Shown: in pieces, positions 1 through 7,590 of the stretch
How positions within the stretch are numbered: the first letter of the stretch is position 1
Layout: the number at the start of each line of letters is the position of its first letter
NCBI GenBank assembly: GCA_031273545.1
Contig: JAISRQ010000056.1
Location: 1-30,271 of the forward strand
DNA length: 30,271 nucleotides
Source: Holosporales bacterium
Lineage (GTDB): Bacteria > Pseudomonadota > Alphaproteobacteria > BNTO01
Direction: 5' to 3'
Made by a program: the position numbers and the translations under genes
The notes under the pieces: generated by a model
The model's database searches: none
Told to the model about the DNA's origin: nothing
What the model saw: the letters and a program-made list of their open reading frames with translations, nothing else

Positions 1-1
1 A

Positions 2-223
2 GCTATAAAATATTACAAACTAGCGGCAGATCAAGAAGATGCAACAGGGCAACTATATTATGCGGACGCTATATTCGAACAGGACCCGAACCAGGCTGCG
101 AGGTACTACAAACTGTCTGCTGCACAAGGGAATATAGCTGCACAATGCGGATTGGAACGCTACAGAGAAGAAATGAGAAAAAAGACAAGACCAATACATA
201 GATCGCCAAAAAAATCGAACTGA
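2..223 (+). CDS. Sel1-repeat protein, C-terminal fragment (5' end outside window)
   Basis: An open frame enters from the left edge and ends at a TGA at 221-223, giving 73 residues. It reads as one and a half Sel1 (TPR-like) repeats: a KYYKLAADQ helix, then QLYYADAIFEQ, then RYYKLSAAQGN, followed by a basic tail rich in Lys and Arg. Sel1 repeats are paired helices that act as protein-protein scaffolds, and many intracellular bacteria secrete such proteins. The DNA closely resembles part of the next gene (about 1905-2030), including the phrase QLYYANAISEQ, so the two are tandem paralogues. Only the end is visible, so a signal peptide cannot be judged. Confidence 0.8.
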   Translation, partial: AIKYYKLAADQEDATGQLYYADAIFEQDPNQAARYYKLSAAQGNIAAQCGLERYREEMRKKTRPIHRSPKKSN

Positions 224-340
224 CGCGGAAGGGACTGCGAACTACTGCAAACGGCGAACCAGAGGGAGACCAAAAGCGCAAGCCCGTTACGCAGATTGTT
301 TAGTCCTATTTTATGAAAAAGAAAATGACCTATACCTAAG

Positions 341-411
341 CCCCAACGCTTGATCAGGACCTTAATAATCATGAGCTTTTATTCGCACAAAAGGTTCGTG
401 ATCTTCTGAGG
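341..411 (+). repeat. Copy of the dispersed palindromic intergenic element
   Basis: This is a degenerate copy of the element best preserved at 3544-3628. It begins CCCCAACGCTTGATC and its right half reads TTATTCGCACAAAAGG, a phrase that recurs at about 20872. It lies in the 439-base gene-free stretch between two Sel1 genes (224-662). Apart from this repeat, the palindrome at 413-428 and the promoter at 597-626, I see nothing else in that stretch. Confidence 0.45.
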
Positions 412-412
412 A

Positions 413-428
413 TTGGGTATATACCCAA
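413..428. promoter_or_regulatory. Perfect 16-bp palindrome
   Basis: TTGGGTATATACCCAA reads identically on both strands. It sits directly after the repeat copy at 341-411 and about 170 bases upstream of the promoter of the Sel1 gene. It could be an operator or the end of a mobile repeat; the sequence does not decide this. Confidence 0.35.
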
Positions 429-596
429 ACGCGGTCAAATGCTGGGTCGGCGCGACATGAGAACAACCAATATCCAGTTGGAATAACTCACATCATTGCT
501 TATAATAAAAATCCATGATCTCTCCGCGATTGAGTATAGGTACGCGCGTAAAATATTTTTTTTTTCATTCTACTCATATTTCGATGCGGATTTTCA

Positions 597-626
597 TTGC
601 ATACTTTGAACGAAGTTAAGTATAAT
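597..626 (+). promoter_or_regulatory. Sigma-70-type promoter of the 663 Sel1 gene
   Basis: TTGCAT at 597-602 and a perfect TATAAT at 621-626 are separated by 18 bases. The start codon of the Sel1 gene is at 663, which leaves a leader of about 30 nt containing an AGGTGA ribosome-binding site shortly before the ATG. Confidence 0.6.
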
Positions 627-662
627 AGTCCTATGGGTTGATCATGATGCAGGTGATGAGAT

Positions 663-2171
663 ATGAATAAAAAATCGATTAAAAATATTTACCGTAGTAT
701 CCTTTGCTTGCTACTCCCCTATATCTCAGCAGAAGTAGAAATTAACACGTGCTTCGCCAGCAATTTGTGTAGATATGCTGGTACGTCAACGTCGGATTAT
801 TCTAAAAATAGCCCAGAGGGAATGCTACTGGAAACATCTGCAACGCCAACGCGTCAGGAGGTAGGACGCACTAAAACTCGACAAGAAGTTCCTACTGGTG
901 CTCAGCCCTTGGCACCGATGCCCACGAAAATAGAGCGTCTCAAAGACCAACAGTTAGCTAAAATACACATAGAAACCGCCGCAGAAAGGCTTGCCGCCAA
1001 AAAGCGACAAGCCGAAAGAGAAAAGCTAGCGTTGTTAAAGAAAGACGCCGCAATAGTAAAACAATTGGCTGATGAAGGAGACATTGGAGCACACATTAAG
1101 TATGCACTTCGCGTTTTCGAAAGTCAAGACATACATTTAGGAATACACTTTTGCGAAGAAAAGGATGAGGCAAGGAAGGGAAAATCAGATCAGCCGGAAA
1201 AGACCCTTGAGGATATCGCAAACGAAAAAGCTGAGTTAATTGAGGCTGTAAAGTATTTAAAGGTAGCAGCAGATAGAGAAAATGCCAATGCACAATTTTA
1301 TCTCGGTATTTGTTTATCTCTTGGTTTAGGGACAAACGTTGACCTCACCGCAGGTACGGAATATTTTAAAAAGGCTGCCGAACAAGGACACCTGGGAGCA
1401 AAACTGCATTATGCAGAGCGCTTGATACATGCAGATGAAGTAGGTACCAACGCACGTGAGGGACTACGATATTTAACGCAGTTAATTGACATTGGTTTTC
1501 CTGAAGGAGACTACGCTTACTCAATTTATTTGGAACAAAAAGGAGACCAAAAGGAAAAATCCAACGCTGAAAAGTATTGCAAACAAGCTGCAGATTTAGG
1601 TCTAATACCTGCTCAAAATGCATATGCGTGCAATAAAATGTTTGGTATAAACGGAACAATCAACTTATTTGAAGCTGCAAAGTACTCTAAGATGTCCGCA
1701 GACAAAGGAGATCCAACTGGGCAGGTTTATTATGGACTATGCCTGTATAGAGGATTTGGTACAGCACCTGATGAAATCGAGGCTGTTAAGTACTTTAAAC
1801 TATCAGCTGACCAAGGCGATCCGGAGGGACAAAATAATTATGGTGCGTGCCTACGTAATGGAGACGGCGTCGCGCGTAATGAAAAGGAAGGCATAAGGTA
1901 TCACAAACTATCAGCAGATCAAGGATGCATGTATGGACAACTATATTATGCGAACGCTATATCAGAACAAGGAAACTTCGGTGAGGCTGCGAAGTACTAT
2001 AAGCTAGCAGCAGACCAAGGGAATGCAGAAGCGCAATACAATTATGGCGAGTACCTATATAGTAGAACTGGTGTAGCACAGGATAGAATAGAGGCGACGA
2101 AGTACTTAAAGCTAGCGGCAGACCAAGGGAATGCAGAAGCGCAATCCCTTTGTGCAACTCTTCTACCCTAA
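663..2171 (+). CDS. Secreted Sel1-repeat protein
   Basis: This protein has 502 residues. The N-terminus (MNKKSIKNIYRSILCLLLPY) is basic then hydrophobic, a probable Sec signal peptide ending near residue 25-33. Residues about 85-130 are Lys/Glu/Ala-rich and probably a charged helix or coiled coil. From about residue 130 to the end there are about nine Sel1 repeats of about 36 residues, for example KYFKLSADQGDPEGQNNYG and KYYKLAADQGNAEAQYNYG. The last two repeats share almost identical DNA, which points to recent internal duplication. Sel1 proteins are scaffolds; in intracellular bacteria several act on the host, but the partner here is unknown. The start is supported by the promoter at 597-626 and an AGGTGA just upstream. 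The last repeat is cut by the stop (see 2172-2228). Confidence 0.9.
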   Translation: MNKKSIKNIYRSILCLLLPYISAEVEINTCFASNLCRYAGTSTSDYSKNSPEGMLLETSATPTRQEVGRTKTRQEVPTGAQPLAPMPTKIERLKDQQLAKIHIETAAERLAAKKRQAEREKLALLKKDAAIVKQLADEGDIGAHIKYALRVFESQDIHLGIHFCEEKDEARKGKSDQPEKTLEDIANEKAELIEAVKYLKVAADRENANAQFYLGICLSLGLGTNVDLTAGTEYFKKAAEQGHLGAKLHYAERLIHADEVGTNAREGLRYLTQLIDIGFPEGDYAYSIYLEQKGDQKEKSNAEKYCKQAADLGLIPAQNAYACNKMFGINGTINLFEAAKYSKMSADKGDPTGQVYYGLCLYRGFGTAPDEIEAVKYFKLSADQGDPEGQNNYGACLRNGDGVARNEKEGIRYHKLSADQGCMYGQLYYANAISEQGNFGEAAKYYKLAADQGNAEAQYNYGEYLYSRTGVAQDRIEATKYLKLAADQGNAEAQSLCATLLP

Positions 2172-2228
2172 CCCGGTAAAGATGAAGGCGTAAAGTGTCA
2201 AAATATCAAGCTCGCGACAGATAACAGC
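2172..2228 (+). other. In-frame Sel1-repeat remnant behind the stop codon
   Basis: The frame of the upstream Sel1 gene continues directly after its TAA (2169-2171) and reads PGKDEGVKCQNIKLATDN. This aligns with the end of one repeat and the start of the next (compare EAVKYFKLSADQGN). The frame stays open to a TAA at 2391, but similarity to Sel1 is lost after about 2228. The likeliest reading is that a nonsense mutation shortened the protein and the tail has decayed. Confidence 0.55.
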
Positions 2229-2275
2229 ATAATGTATATCGGAGGCCCAAATGATGCTGGGCTGGATACGGTTCC

Positions 2276-3058
2276 TTACTTTTTTGTAGGAGAAGCAACA
2301 CTCGAGGGAGGCGACACTTGCGTGAGGCATACCCCCAGTACTCCAGTCAACGCCATTCCCGCAGATAACCACTGCCCTACAGTAAGTCCATAAACGTGTT
2401 TAGAATCCTTCACAAAGTCAATAGTAAAGCGTGCTACGCTATAACAAATTAGAAAAATGGAAGAGACACGCCCATCCTTCGCCGCTTGCTTGGAACGGCA
2501 CCACCTTAGTATGAAAAAGGTAAGCACTCCTTCCGTCAGGGCTTCGTATATTTGCGTAGGATGCCTCGCTTCACGCACCCCTCGAAAGACCACTCCACAC
2601 GGTAGCGTAGTCGGGACACCATACAGCTCGCTGTTCACAAAATTAGCAATTCGTCCAATTCCAAGCCCAATCGGAGCTGTCATTGCAAGCACATCTAAAA
2701 AATACAAGAATTTTATACTTTTTCTTCGGCAAAACCAGACCGCCCCTAACGCGACTCCAATCAACCCTCCATGAAACGACATTCCACCGTCTCTGATTTT
2801 TAATATGTCGAGAACATGTTGCATGTAGTAGCACGCATCATAGAAAAGCACATGCCCAAGCCGCCCTCCAACCACAATCCCTACACACGCAACCGGAAGA
2901 AATGCATCCACACGAAAAACGTCATTCACCGTGAGCCGCTTGGCATAAAACAAAGCTAACCAGAGACTAACGACATACGCGACGCCATACCAATAGATGT
3001 CCACGCCAAAAACCCTGGCGCAGACAGGCGACAGCGACGTGACGTCCAACGCAATCAT
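2276..3058 (-). CDS. lgt: Prolipoprotein diacylglyceryl transferase
   Basis: Lgt is an inner-membrane enzyme that moves diacylglycerol from phosphatidylglycerol to the lipobox cysteine of prolipoproteins, the first step of lipoprotein maturation. The 260-residue protein has several hydrophobic segments and the family motifs in order: GGRLGHVLFYD (64-74), HGGLIG (96-101), the signature GRIANFVNSELYG (135-147) and HPTQIYEA (166-173). Length is normal for the family. The ATG at 3058 overlaps the stop of iscU as ATGA, so the two are probably translationally coupled. Its 3' end lies within about 110 bases of the convergent Sel1 gene. Identification is firm. Confidence 0.95.
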   Translation of the reverse strand: MIALDVTSLSPVCARVFGVDIYWYGVAYVVSLWLALFYAKRLTVNDVFRVDAFLPVACVGIVVGGRLGHVLFYDACYYMQHVLDILKIRDGGMSFHGGLIGVALGAVWFCRRKSIKFLYFLDVLAMTAPIGLGIGRIANFVNSELYGVPTTLPCGVVFRGVREARHPTQIYEALTEGVLTFFILRWCRSKQAAKDGRVSSIFLICYSVARFTIDFVKDSKHVYGLTVGQWLSAGMALTGVLGVCLTQVSPPSSVASPTKK

Positions 3059-3438
3059 GATTTGTGTTTGTTCTTGTAATCATCCACGGCGGATTTTATT
3101 GCATTCGCCGCTAAAACAGAACAATGCAGCTTGATTGGTGGCAATGCTAGGTCATCCGCTATCTCGGTGTTTTTTATATCCAGCGCTTCGTCTAACGTCC
3201 TTCCTTTTATCCAAGTCGTAGCCAACGCAGACGCAGCAATAGCGGACCCACAACCGAACGTTTTAAACTTCGCCTCCTCAATCACGCCATCATCGCTCAC
3301 CTGAATTTGGAGCCTGAGCACGTCCCCGCATGCAGGGGAGCCCACGATCCCCGTCCCCACATCGGAACACTTCTCATCCAGCGTTCCCACATTTGGAGGA
3401 TTTTTACACAATTCCACAACTTTATTACTGTACTGCAT
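3055..3438 (-). CDS. iscU: Iron-sulfur cluster assembly scaffold protein IscU
   Basis: IscU is the cytosolic scaffold on which Fe-S clusters are built from cysteine-derived sulfur before transfer to apoproteins. From the chosen start the protein has 127 residues and all ligands stand at the classical positions: Cys37 and Asp39 (ACGD), Cys63 (GCGSA), and His105-Cys106. The chaperone recognition motif LPPIK is at 99-103. The frame is open a further 16 codons upstream to 3486, but AGAGGT lies just before the ATG at 3436-3438 and family members begin here. No iscS, hscA or fdx is adjacent; the gene shares a transcript with lgt instead. Confidence 0.93.
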   Translation of the reverse strand: MQYSNKVVELCKNPPNVGTLDEKCSDVGTGIVGSPACGDVLRLQIQVSDDGVIEEAKFKTFGCGSAIAASALATTWIKGRTLDEALDIKNTEIADDLALPPIKLHCSVLAANAIKSAVDDYKNKHKS

Positions 3439-3543
3439 GAGACCTCTACATAAAATACACTTTTTCTGAGTGTACCCAATCTTCAATAAAATGTCGAATT
3501 ATTGAAATATCGTGAAGAGCGCTCTGGTCTTCCTGTGCCGGGA

Positions 3544-3628
3544 TCCCCAAAGATTGCGGACAAACTGAAAAATCCTAAGCATCAGTCCGTGGCGTTTGAC
3601 TGGCTCAAAAGTCAGTATCCTTTGGGGA
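3544..3628. repeat. Dispersed palindromic element, best-preserved copy
   Basis: This 85-bp element starts TCCCCAAAGATTGCGGAC and ends with CTTTGGGGA, so the outer 9 bases form a perfect inverted repeat. The interior (GTTTGACTGGCTCAAAAG) is nearly identical to the copy at 5254-5330. It lies 100 bp upstream of iscU. The structure resembles a non-autonomous miniature element or an exported hairpin; no transposase gene is present in the window. Confidence 0.65.
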
Positions 3629-4421
3629 GTTGGTGGTGAATAGCCACTATTATCGCCTTTGTGCATTAATATATTTTATTCCCAACTCACGGAAGATTTC
3701 ATAGGGGAGACAGATGCCGCAATATAGTTCGCTTCCCGTATGTCGTGTCACCGCAACGCCCCCCCTTGAATCCAAGTCCTGCCGCCCTCATTCTCCTGTT
3801 TATAGCACTAACATAGGCGCCGTCAGCTAATCTGGGGAGAACTCCACCTTCCCTATAAATAGATTCCAACAAACGAGAACAGCCATCCGAATTATGGGCA
3901 GAAACGCAGCAGTAACAGCATTTGTATCACTATTCGCTTCAAATAAGTCCATCAAAGTCCTTATCTCTAAAAATGAAAATATCAAGAAGGAACAATACTT
4001 TGCTCACCAAATAAACAACGTGACAGACTCAAATACTCGCCCCCCGATCAGACCCAAATACACCCGGAAGAACAGAATGGCAAGAGTTCGCTCTTATTAA
4101 AACGCCGCAATCAATGGAGGATATGCGGCATGCAAAAAAAAATACGCTAAGCACTGAAAAATTGCTGCATTGGATCCTTATACCCAATCCCCAAATGATT
4201 GCGGGGTTTTGGGGCACCAAAACACCTATTATCCTTAATCTTTTTTCTCACAATCTTTGAGGGCCCCGGTATATATAGTAAAATTGCTTGAAAAGTTGGA
4301 CACAAAAATGAGATAGGCAGCTGCGTTGCCGCATAGTCTCGTCCCAATTTTCAAACAGATCCACTGTATCACCTAAAATCAGATGAAAATATGGATAGAG
4401 GGAATTCGGCAAGTCCTGAAT
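3629..4421. other. Gene-free stretch with possible gene remnants
   Basis: About 790 bases hold no convincing gene. On the minus strand an open frame runs from about 3935 down to a stop at 3699 without a good start; it contains phrases that look protein-like (SRLLESIYREGG, YVSAINRRMRAAG). A second minus-strand frame just upstream reads TLMDLFEANSDTNAVTAAF before losing sense. Together they could be one gene broken by frameshifts. I do not recognise a family. A short hairpin copy of the dispersed repeat is at 4189-4214, and another trace of it (AATCTTTGAGGGCCCCGG) at about 4252-4269. Confidence 0.35.
4189..4214. repeat. Short hairpin form of the dispersed repeat
   Basis: CCCCAAA at 4189-4195 pairs with TTTGGGG at 4208-4214 across a 12-nt loop. 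The ends match the termini of the longer element, so this looks like an internally deleted copy. It could act as a terminator-like hairpin for the minus-strand gene that ends at 4422, but there is no U-tract. Confidence 0.45.
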
Positions 4422-4853
4422 CTATAACCAATCTATGGATTCAAGGAAGTCCTCAAATCCTGGATTTATCCTAACTAAGCTATTGAATACGCCCTCATAG
4501 CCCTCACCAATCCTATTATTGGATTCTCTACGTAACGTCTTATTCAAGATCATGCCATATATAGCAACTTGATATTTCAGTTCATAAAATGACTCAGGAG
4601 AACGAATTAGGTTGATTATAGCAAAATCATAGACCCAATCCATCTCCAGATCCGCATGCAAATTAGCTGCCCGTAGCAACTCATCACATTCTTCAGGGGA
4701 ATGCACACCTACATCATTGAAATGAAAAAATCCGACAACATCTGCAAAGTTCCATTGTGGTTCTTGATACCTTTGTGATTGTGCTGAATTAACTTGCTCT
4801 GAAGCAACGAAACTTACTGTTGCAACAAGCAGCGCCTTAAAAAAATTCTTCAT
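4422..4853 (-). CDS. Secreted protein of the MKNF-leader family, member 1
   Basis: This has 143 residues. Residues 1-23 (MKNFFKALLVATVSFVASEQ) are a signal peptide almost identical to those of the proteins at 5389-6267, 6685-7164 and 8817-9308. The mature part is short, acidic and unlike any family I know. It opens with a Trp-Phe motif (QWNFADVVGFF, from residue 33) that has counterparts in the other three (GWTFDETAMF, RWKFWQIAEH, QWSLREVAEC). AAGGAG lies 8 bases before the ATG. Its upstream sequence resembles those of the other minus-strand members. A secreted or periplasmic role is inferred from the leader only. Confidence 0.8.
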   Translation of the reverse strand: MKNFFKALLVATVSFVASEQVNSAQSQRYQEPQWNFADVVGFFHFNDVGVHSPEECDELLRAANLHADLEMDWVYDFAIINLIRSPESFYELKYQVAIYGMILNKTLRRESNNRIGEGYEGVFNSLVRINPGFEDFLESIDWL

Positions 4854-5388
4854 AATAAACTCCTTTTCTATATTAACAAAAAACTACCAAAACAGTATAA
4901 TAGCTAGAACTAATGTACATTCGCCACGCCTATTCTTACATCCCAACCAAACAGCAGTATTGATTATAAATTATTGGCTAGGAACGTAGCCAGCATTAAA
5001 TCTATATTAGTAACTACAACTCTGCATATCTATATGTACTATACATAAATACAAAAGTAAATGGACTTTTTTCTTGCTATCGAAAAATTATTTTCTAATC
5101 AGCACCTTAATCGAACTCATTTTTATTATCAGTACATCGTTTACGAGAAAGAACGTCATGGCGATGCGCCCCCCAATTACGGACATTATGGGGGGAAAAG
5201 CGTTTACGACCCTCTTCTAACATTTGTTCCTCTCAATGTACTCACTGTATAGATCCCCAAAGATTGCGGACAAACTTAAAAATCCGAAGCGTTCGTCCGC
5301 GGCGTTTGACTGGCTCAAAAGCCCGTAATATTAAGAGAAAGGCAGTAAGCATTTTTCTCTAACGACGAAGCATTAATTAGAACAGCAA
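4854..5388. other. Gene-free stretch: family leader region and repeat copies
   Basis: These 535 bases lie between two secreted genes. The first 200 or so, upstream of the 4422-4853 gene, resemble the upstream regions of its two minus-strand relatives (same ribosome-binding site, then AAAAACTAC-like and CTATTCTTACAT stretches). The rest carries a repeat copy at 5254-5330 and a probable second, diverged copy around 5177-5227 (GGGGGGAAAAGCGTTTACGA, similar to 9429-9454). I see no real gene. Confidence 0.5.
5254..5330. repeat. Dispersed palindromic element, copy lacking its right end
   Basis: It begins TCCCCAAAGATTGCGGAC and matches the 3544-3628 copy closely through GTTTGACTGGCTCAAAAG, then similarity stops before the closing CTTTGGGGA. 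An inner pair GCGGAC and GTCCGC is kept. It lies just downstream of the minus-strand gene ending at 5389. Confidence 0.6.
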
Positions 5389-6267
5389 TCATCCCGGGTA
5401 ACCATTCACCTCAGACTCTGCTTGGCTACTATCGACCAAGGCATTAAATAGGGCCAATACAGCATCTGGCTCCATGAGATTAGCGTCGCTAGCTCGAATT
5501 GCTAAAGCTAACACGCCAATCCTGCTCCAACGGACGCCACGGGGCTCATGAGTATTTAACTCATGCCACGCATTGTCATAATCCAAACTGTCGATTCGTC
5601 TATACTTCCATTCACACCGGCTCACCGAGTGCCCAACTTGATCAGCGATGTCTTGAATGTCATAACCTGCTTCTCTCATGTGTATCAAAAGCGATACGTC
5701 TTCATACTCGAAAGGACGCGCGTCATACTGCAGACTACGTTCCCAGTCACCAAAAATACCTGTTGACATCCGTGCGTCTCTGATAATCCTTGCAGGAGTG
5801 CCATAATTGACAAACATTGCCAATGCCCCTAGGTTCTCAAATGTTCTAAATAGGTGAAAATAGTCGAAAACTCCAACAGATGACCCACTATCCTCTAGCA
5901 AAAATATAGCTTTAAGTAGTTTAAAGTCTATGCAAAGTCGCGCAATCGCGACGAAATCTGAAATTGTGTTGAAGGTATTATTACTCGTATGGTTCAATAG
6001 GTTTACTATAGCGGGCCGAAACGCAATCGCATTATCTTCATCCAAATTCGCGACAATTCCACCGTCCCCATAAATTAATCTGCCCATGGTTATGCAGTCT
6101 AGCCGAGTATGTCCGACTGCGTCAGGAATATCACGTTCTGGAGTCCCGCTCTCATGAAGCACCATAAACATCGCTGTTTCATCAAACGTCCATCCTTGCG
6201 ATGAGGCCTGCTCTGATGCGACCAAACCTACTGCTGCAACAAGCAGCGCCTTACAAAAGTTCTTCAT
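5389..6267 (-). CDS. Secreted protein of the MKNF-leader family with Myb/SANT-like repeats
   Basis: This has 292 residues, the longest of the family. Residues 1-23 (MKNFCKALLVAAVGLVASEQ) are the shared signal peptide. The mature part contains two 40-residue segments that align without gaps: residues 26-65 (WTFDETAMF ... GTPERDIPDAVGHTRLDC) and 186-225 (FEYEDVSLL ... GYDIQDIADQVGHSVSRC), 11 of 40 identical. A third, weaker copy is at 143-180 (GTPARIIRDARMST). The spacing of the aromatic start, acidic pair, Gly, Ile-Ala/Pro-Asp, Val-Gly-His and Arg resembles Myb/SANT or GcrA-like three-helix DNA-binding repeats. Start supported by AAGGAG 8 bases upstream. A nucleic-acid-binding exported protein is possible but unproven. 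Confidence 0.8.
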   Translation of the reverse strand: MKNFCKALLVAAVGLVASEQASSQGWTFDETAMFMVLHESGTPERDIPDAVGHTRLDCITMGRLIYGDGGIVANLDEDNAIAFRPAIVNLLNHTSNNTFNTISDFVAIARLCIDFKLLKAIFLLEDSGSSVGVFDYFHLFRTFENLGALAMFVNYGTPARIIRDARMSTGIFGDWERSLQYDARPFEYEDVSLLIHMREAGYDIQDIADQVGHSVSRCEWKYRRIDSLDYDNAWHELNTHEPRGVRWSRIGVLALAIRASDANLMEPDAVLALFNALVDSSQAESEVNGYPG

Positions 6268-6500
6268 AATAAACTCCTTTACTACACTAATAAAAGAAAC
6301 TAAACCAAATAGGGCAACGACTATAACTACTGTGCAATCGCATCATCTATTCTTACATTCGTACTGAGCAGCAATATCGAACTAAAGCTATTAATCCAAA
6401 ACGGAACTAGCATTTGATTCGCATGAGTAGCTACACTTGGTGTATTGTTGTCACATACCACCACCGAGATCAAGTCACTTTCTTTCTGTATTCAAATATT
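6268..6500 (-). promoter_or_regulatory. Conserved upstream region of the MKNF-leader gene at 5389-6267
   Basis: On the plus strand this begins AATAAACTCCTTT (the ribosome-binding site read backwards) and stays recognisably similar to 7165-7385 for about 220 bases, ending around GAGATCAAGT versus GGGATCAAGT. Conservation outside the coding region suggests shared regulation or a duplicated 5' cassette. I could not pick a convincing promoter. The rest of the interval, to 6684, has no gene. Confidence 0.45.
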
Positions 6501-6684
6501 TTTAACAATCAACGAAAGGCGGGAATATCAAAAGGAAGTAAGGCTTTACCCCTAGAAAAACAGGTAGGTAGGTAGATTCAATAGCCCCTGTAGTAACGGG
6601 CCCCCTGCTGCGATTGCATACGCAAACGCCAAAGGGCAGCCCATTAGGTCAAAATAAACATCGTAGCGGTACTATTCGCATGCA

Positions 6685-7164
6685 TTAACTTCTCGGCAAA
6701 AATTGGCTAGCATGCAGGCTCACCACCGCTTCCATTACCTCAAAGCAGGCCTCATCAGGCGCGAGATTAAAGGGAAAATGAGGGATGTTCGCAGATTCAC
6801 AACACTGTTGCGTAAAGGTATATATGCTACCATCCTTGAGCATGTTTATTACCCGAATAGCATCATTAACATCGCTGAATCCAGCATCAATATAATCACC
6901 GACTCCATTGTTAGGGTAATTAAAGTGCGCCAACTTTATCAGTGCTCTTATTTTCTTCTCGTCTTGCATATTAGCATTGACATATGCAATTTGATTATCC
7001 AGATAAGCGAATTGTTCATCCGGTAAGTTAAATGTATTGTTATTTATAATATGTTCTGCAATCTGCCAAAACTTCCACCTTACTGCTGTTTGCTGCGATG
7101 AGGCCTGGTCCGAAGCGACAAAACTTACTGCTGCGACAAGCAACGCCTTACAAAAATTCTTCAT
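6685..7164 (-). CDS. Secreted protein of the MKNF-leader family, member 3
   Basis: From the chosen start this has 159 residues. The frame is open to 7281, but the shared leader MKNFCKALLVAAVSFVASDQ begins at 7164 with AAGGAG just upstream, exactly as in its relatives. After the leader comes the family Trp motif (RWKFWQIAEHI), then a helical, neutral mature region containing ALIKLAHFNYPNNG and DVNDAIRVINML. These can be matched loosely to VNLLNHTSNNTF in the 292-residue member and to AIEGLVYLALAPNDF in the 8817 member, so a diverged common fold is possible. There is a Cys-Cys pair (QQCCES) and one further Cys near the end. Function unknown. Confidence 0.78.
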   Translation of the reverse strand: MKNFCKALLVAAVSFVASDQASSQQTAVRWKFWQIAEHIINNNTFNLPDEQFAYLDNQIAYVNANMQDEKKIRALIKLAHFNYPNNGVGDYIDAGFSDVNDAIRVINMLKDGSIYTFTQQCCESANIPHFPFNLAPDEACFEVMEAVVSLHASQFLPRS

Positions 7165-7385
7165 AATAAACTCCTTTTTTATACTAACAAAAAAACTACC
7201 CCGAATAGGATAACAACTAGGAACTGATGTATACCTACTGTACCTATCCTTGCGCTCATACAAAACAGCCATACCAGACACAAGTTATTAACCAGAAACG
7301 TGGATAACATCTAACTTGCACGAATAGCTGCACTTGATGTGCTATTGATACCCCATACGAACTCCGGGATCAAGTACTTTCCTTT
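7165..7385 (-). promoter_or_regulatory. Conserved upstream region of the MKNF-leader gene at 6685-7164
   Basis: It is similar to 6268-6490 over about 220 bases, including the ribosome-binding site, an ACTAAC/AAAAACTAC stretch and, further out, TAGCTGCACTTGATGTGCTATTG versus a related stretch in the other copy. One weak promoter reading on the minus strand is TTGTGT, 17 bases, TATGAG. The interval 7386-7590, up to comF, shows nothing further. Confidence 0.4.
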
Positions 7386-7590
7386 CGAATTGAAAGATTA
7401 TTTTAAAATATTTTAATAAAGAAAAACTTCTCTTCATCAATAGGTTATGTCGTATAGCAAAATACCGCGACTACACGACACGAAGACATTCTTACTATTC
7501 AGACAAGCAGGTACACACGACTATTACATTGATCTTTCAAGTAGACGGATATACAATATAGATATAAACAACATAAACTCGTGACGAACA

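Noticed and set aside
3894..4100. 68-codon plus-strand open frame
   Set aside because: Composition is low-quality and the better protein-like signal lies on the opposite strand; no start signal.
5061..5252. 63-codon plus-strand open frame
   Set aside because: No ribosome-binding site, no recognisable domain, and its second half overlaps a diverged copy of the dispersed repeat (compare 9429-9454).
6541..6690. Candidate repeat or CRISPR-like pattern (GTAGGTAGGTAG)
   Set aside because: Only a short tetranucleotide run; no spaced direct repeats, and no cas genes in the window.
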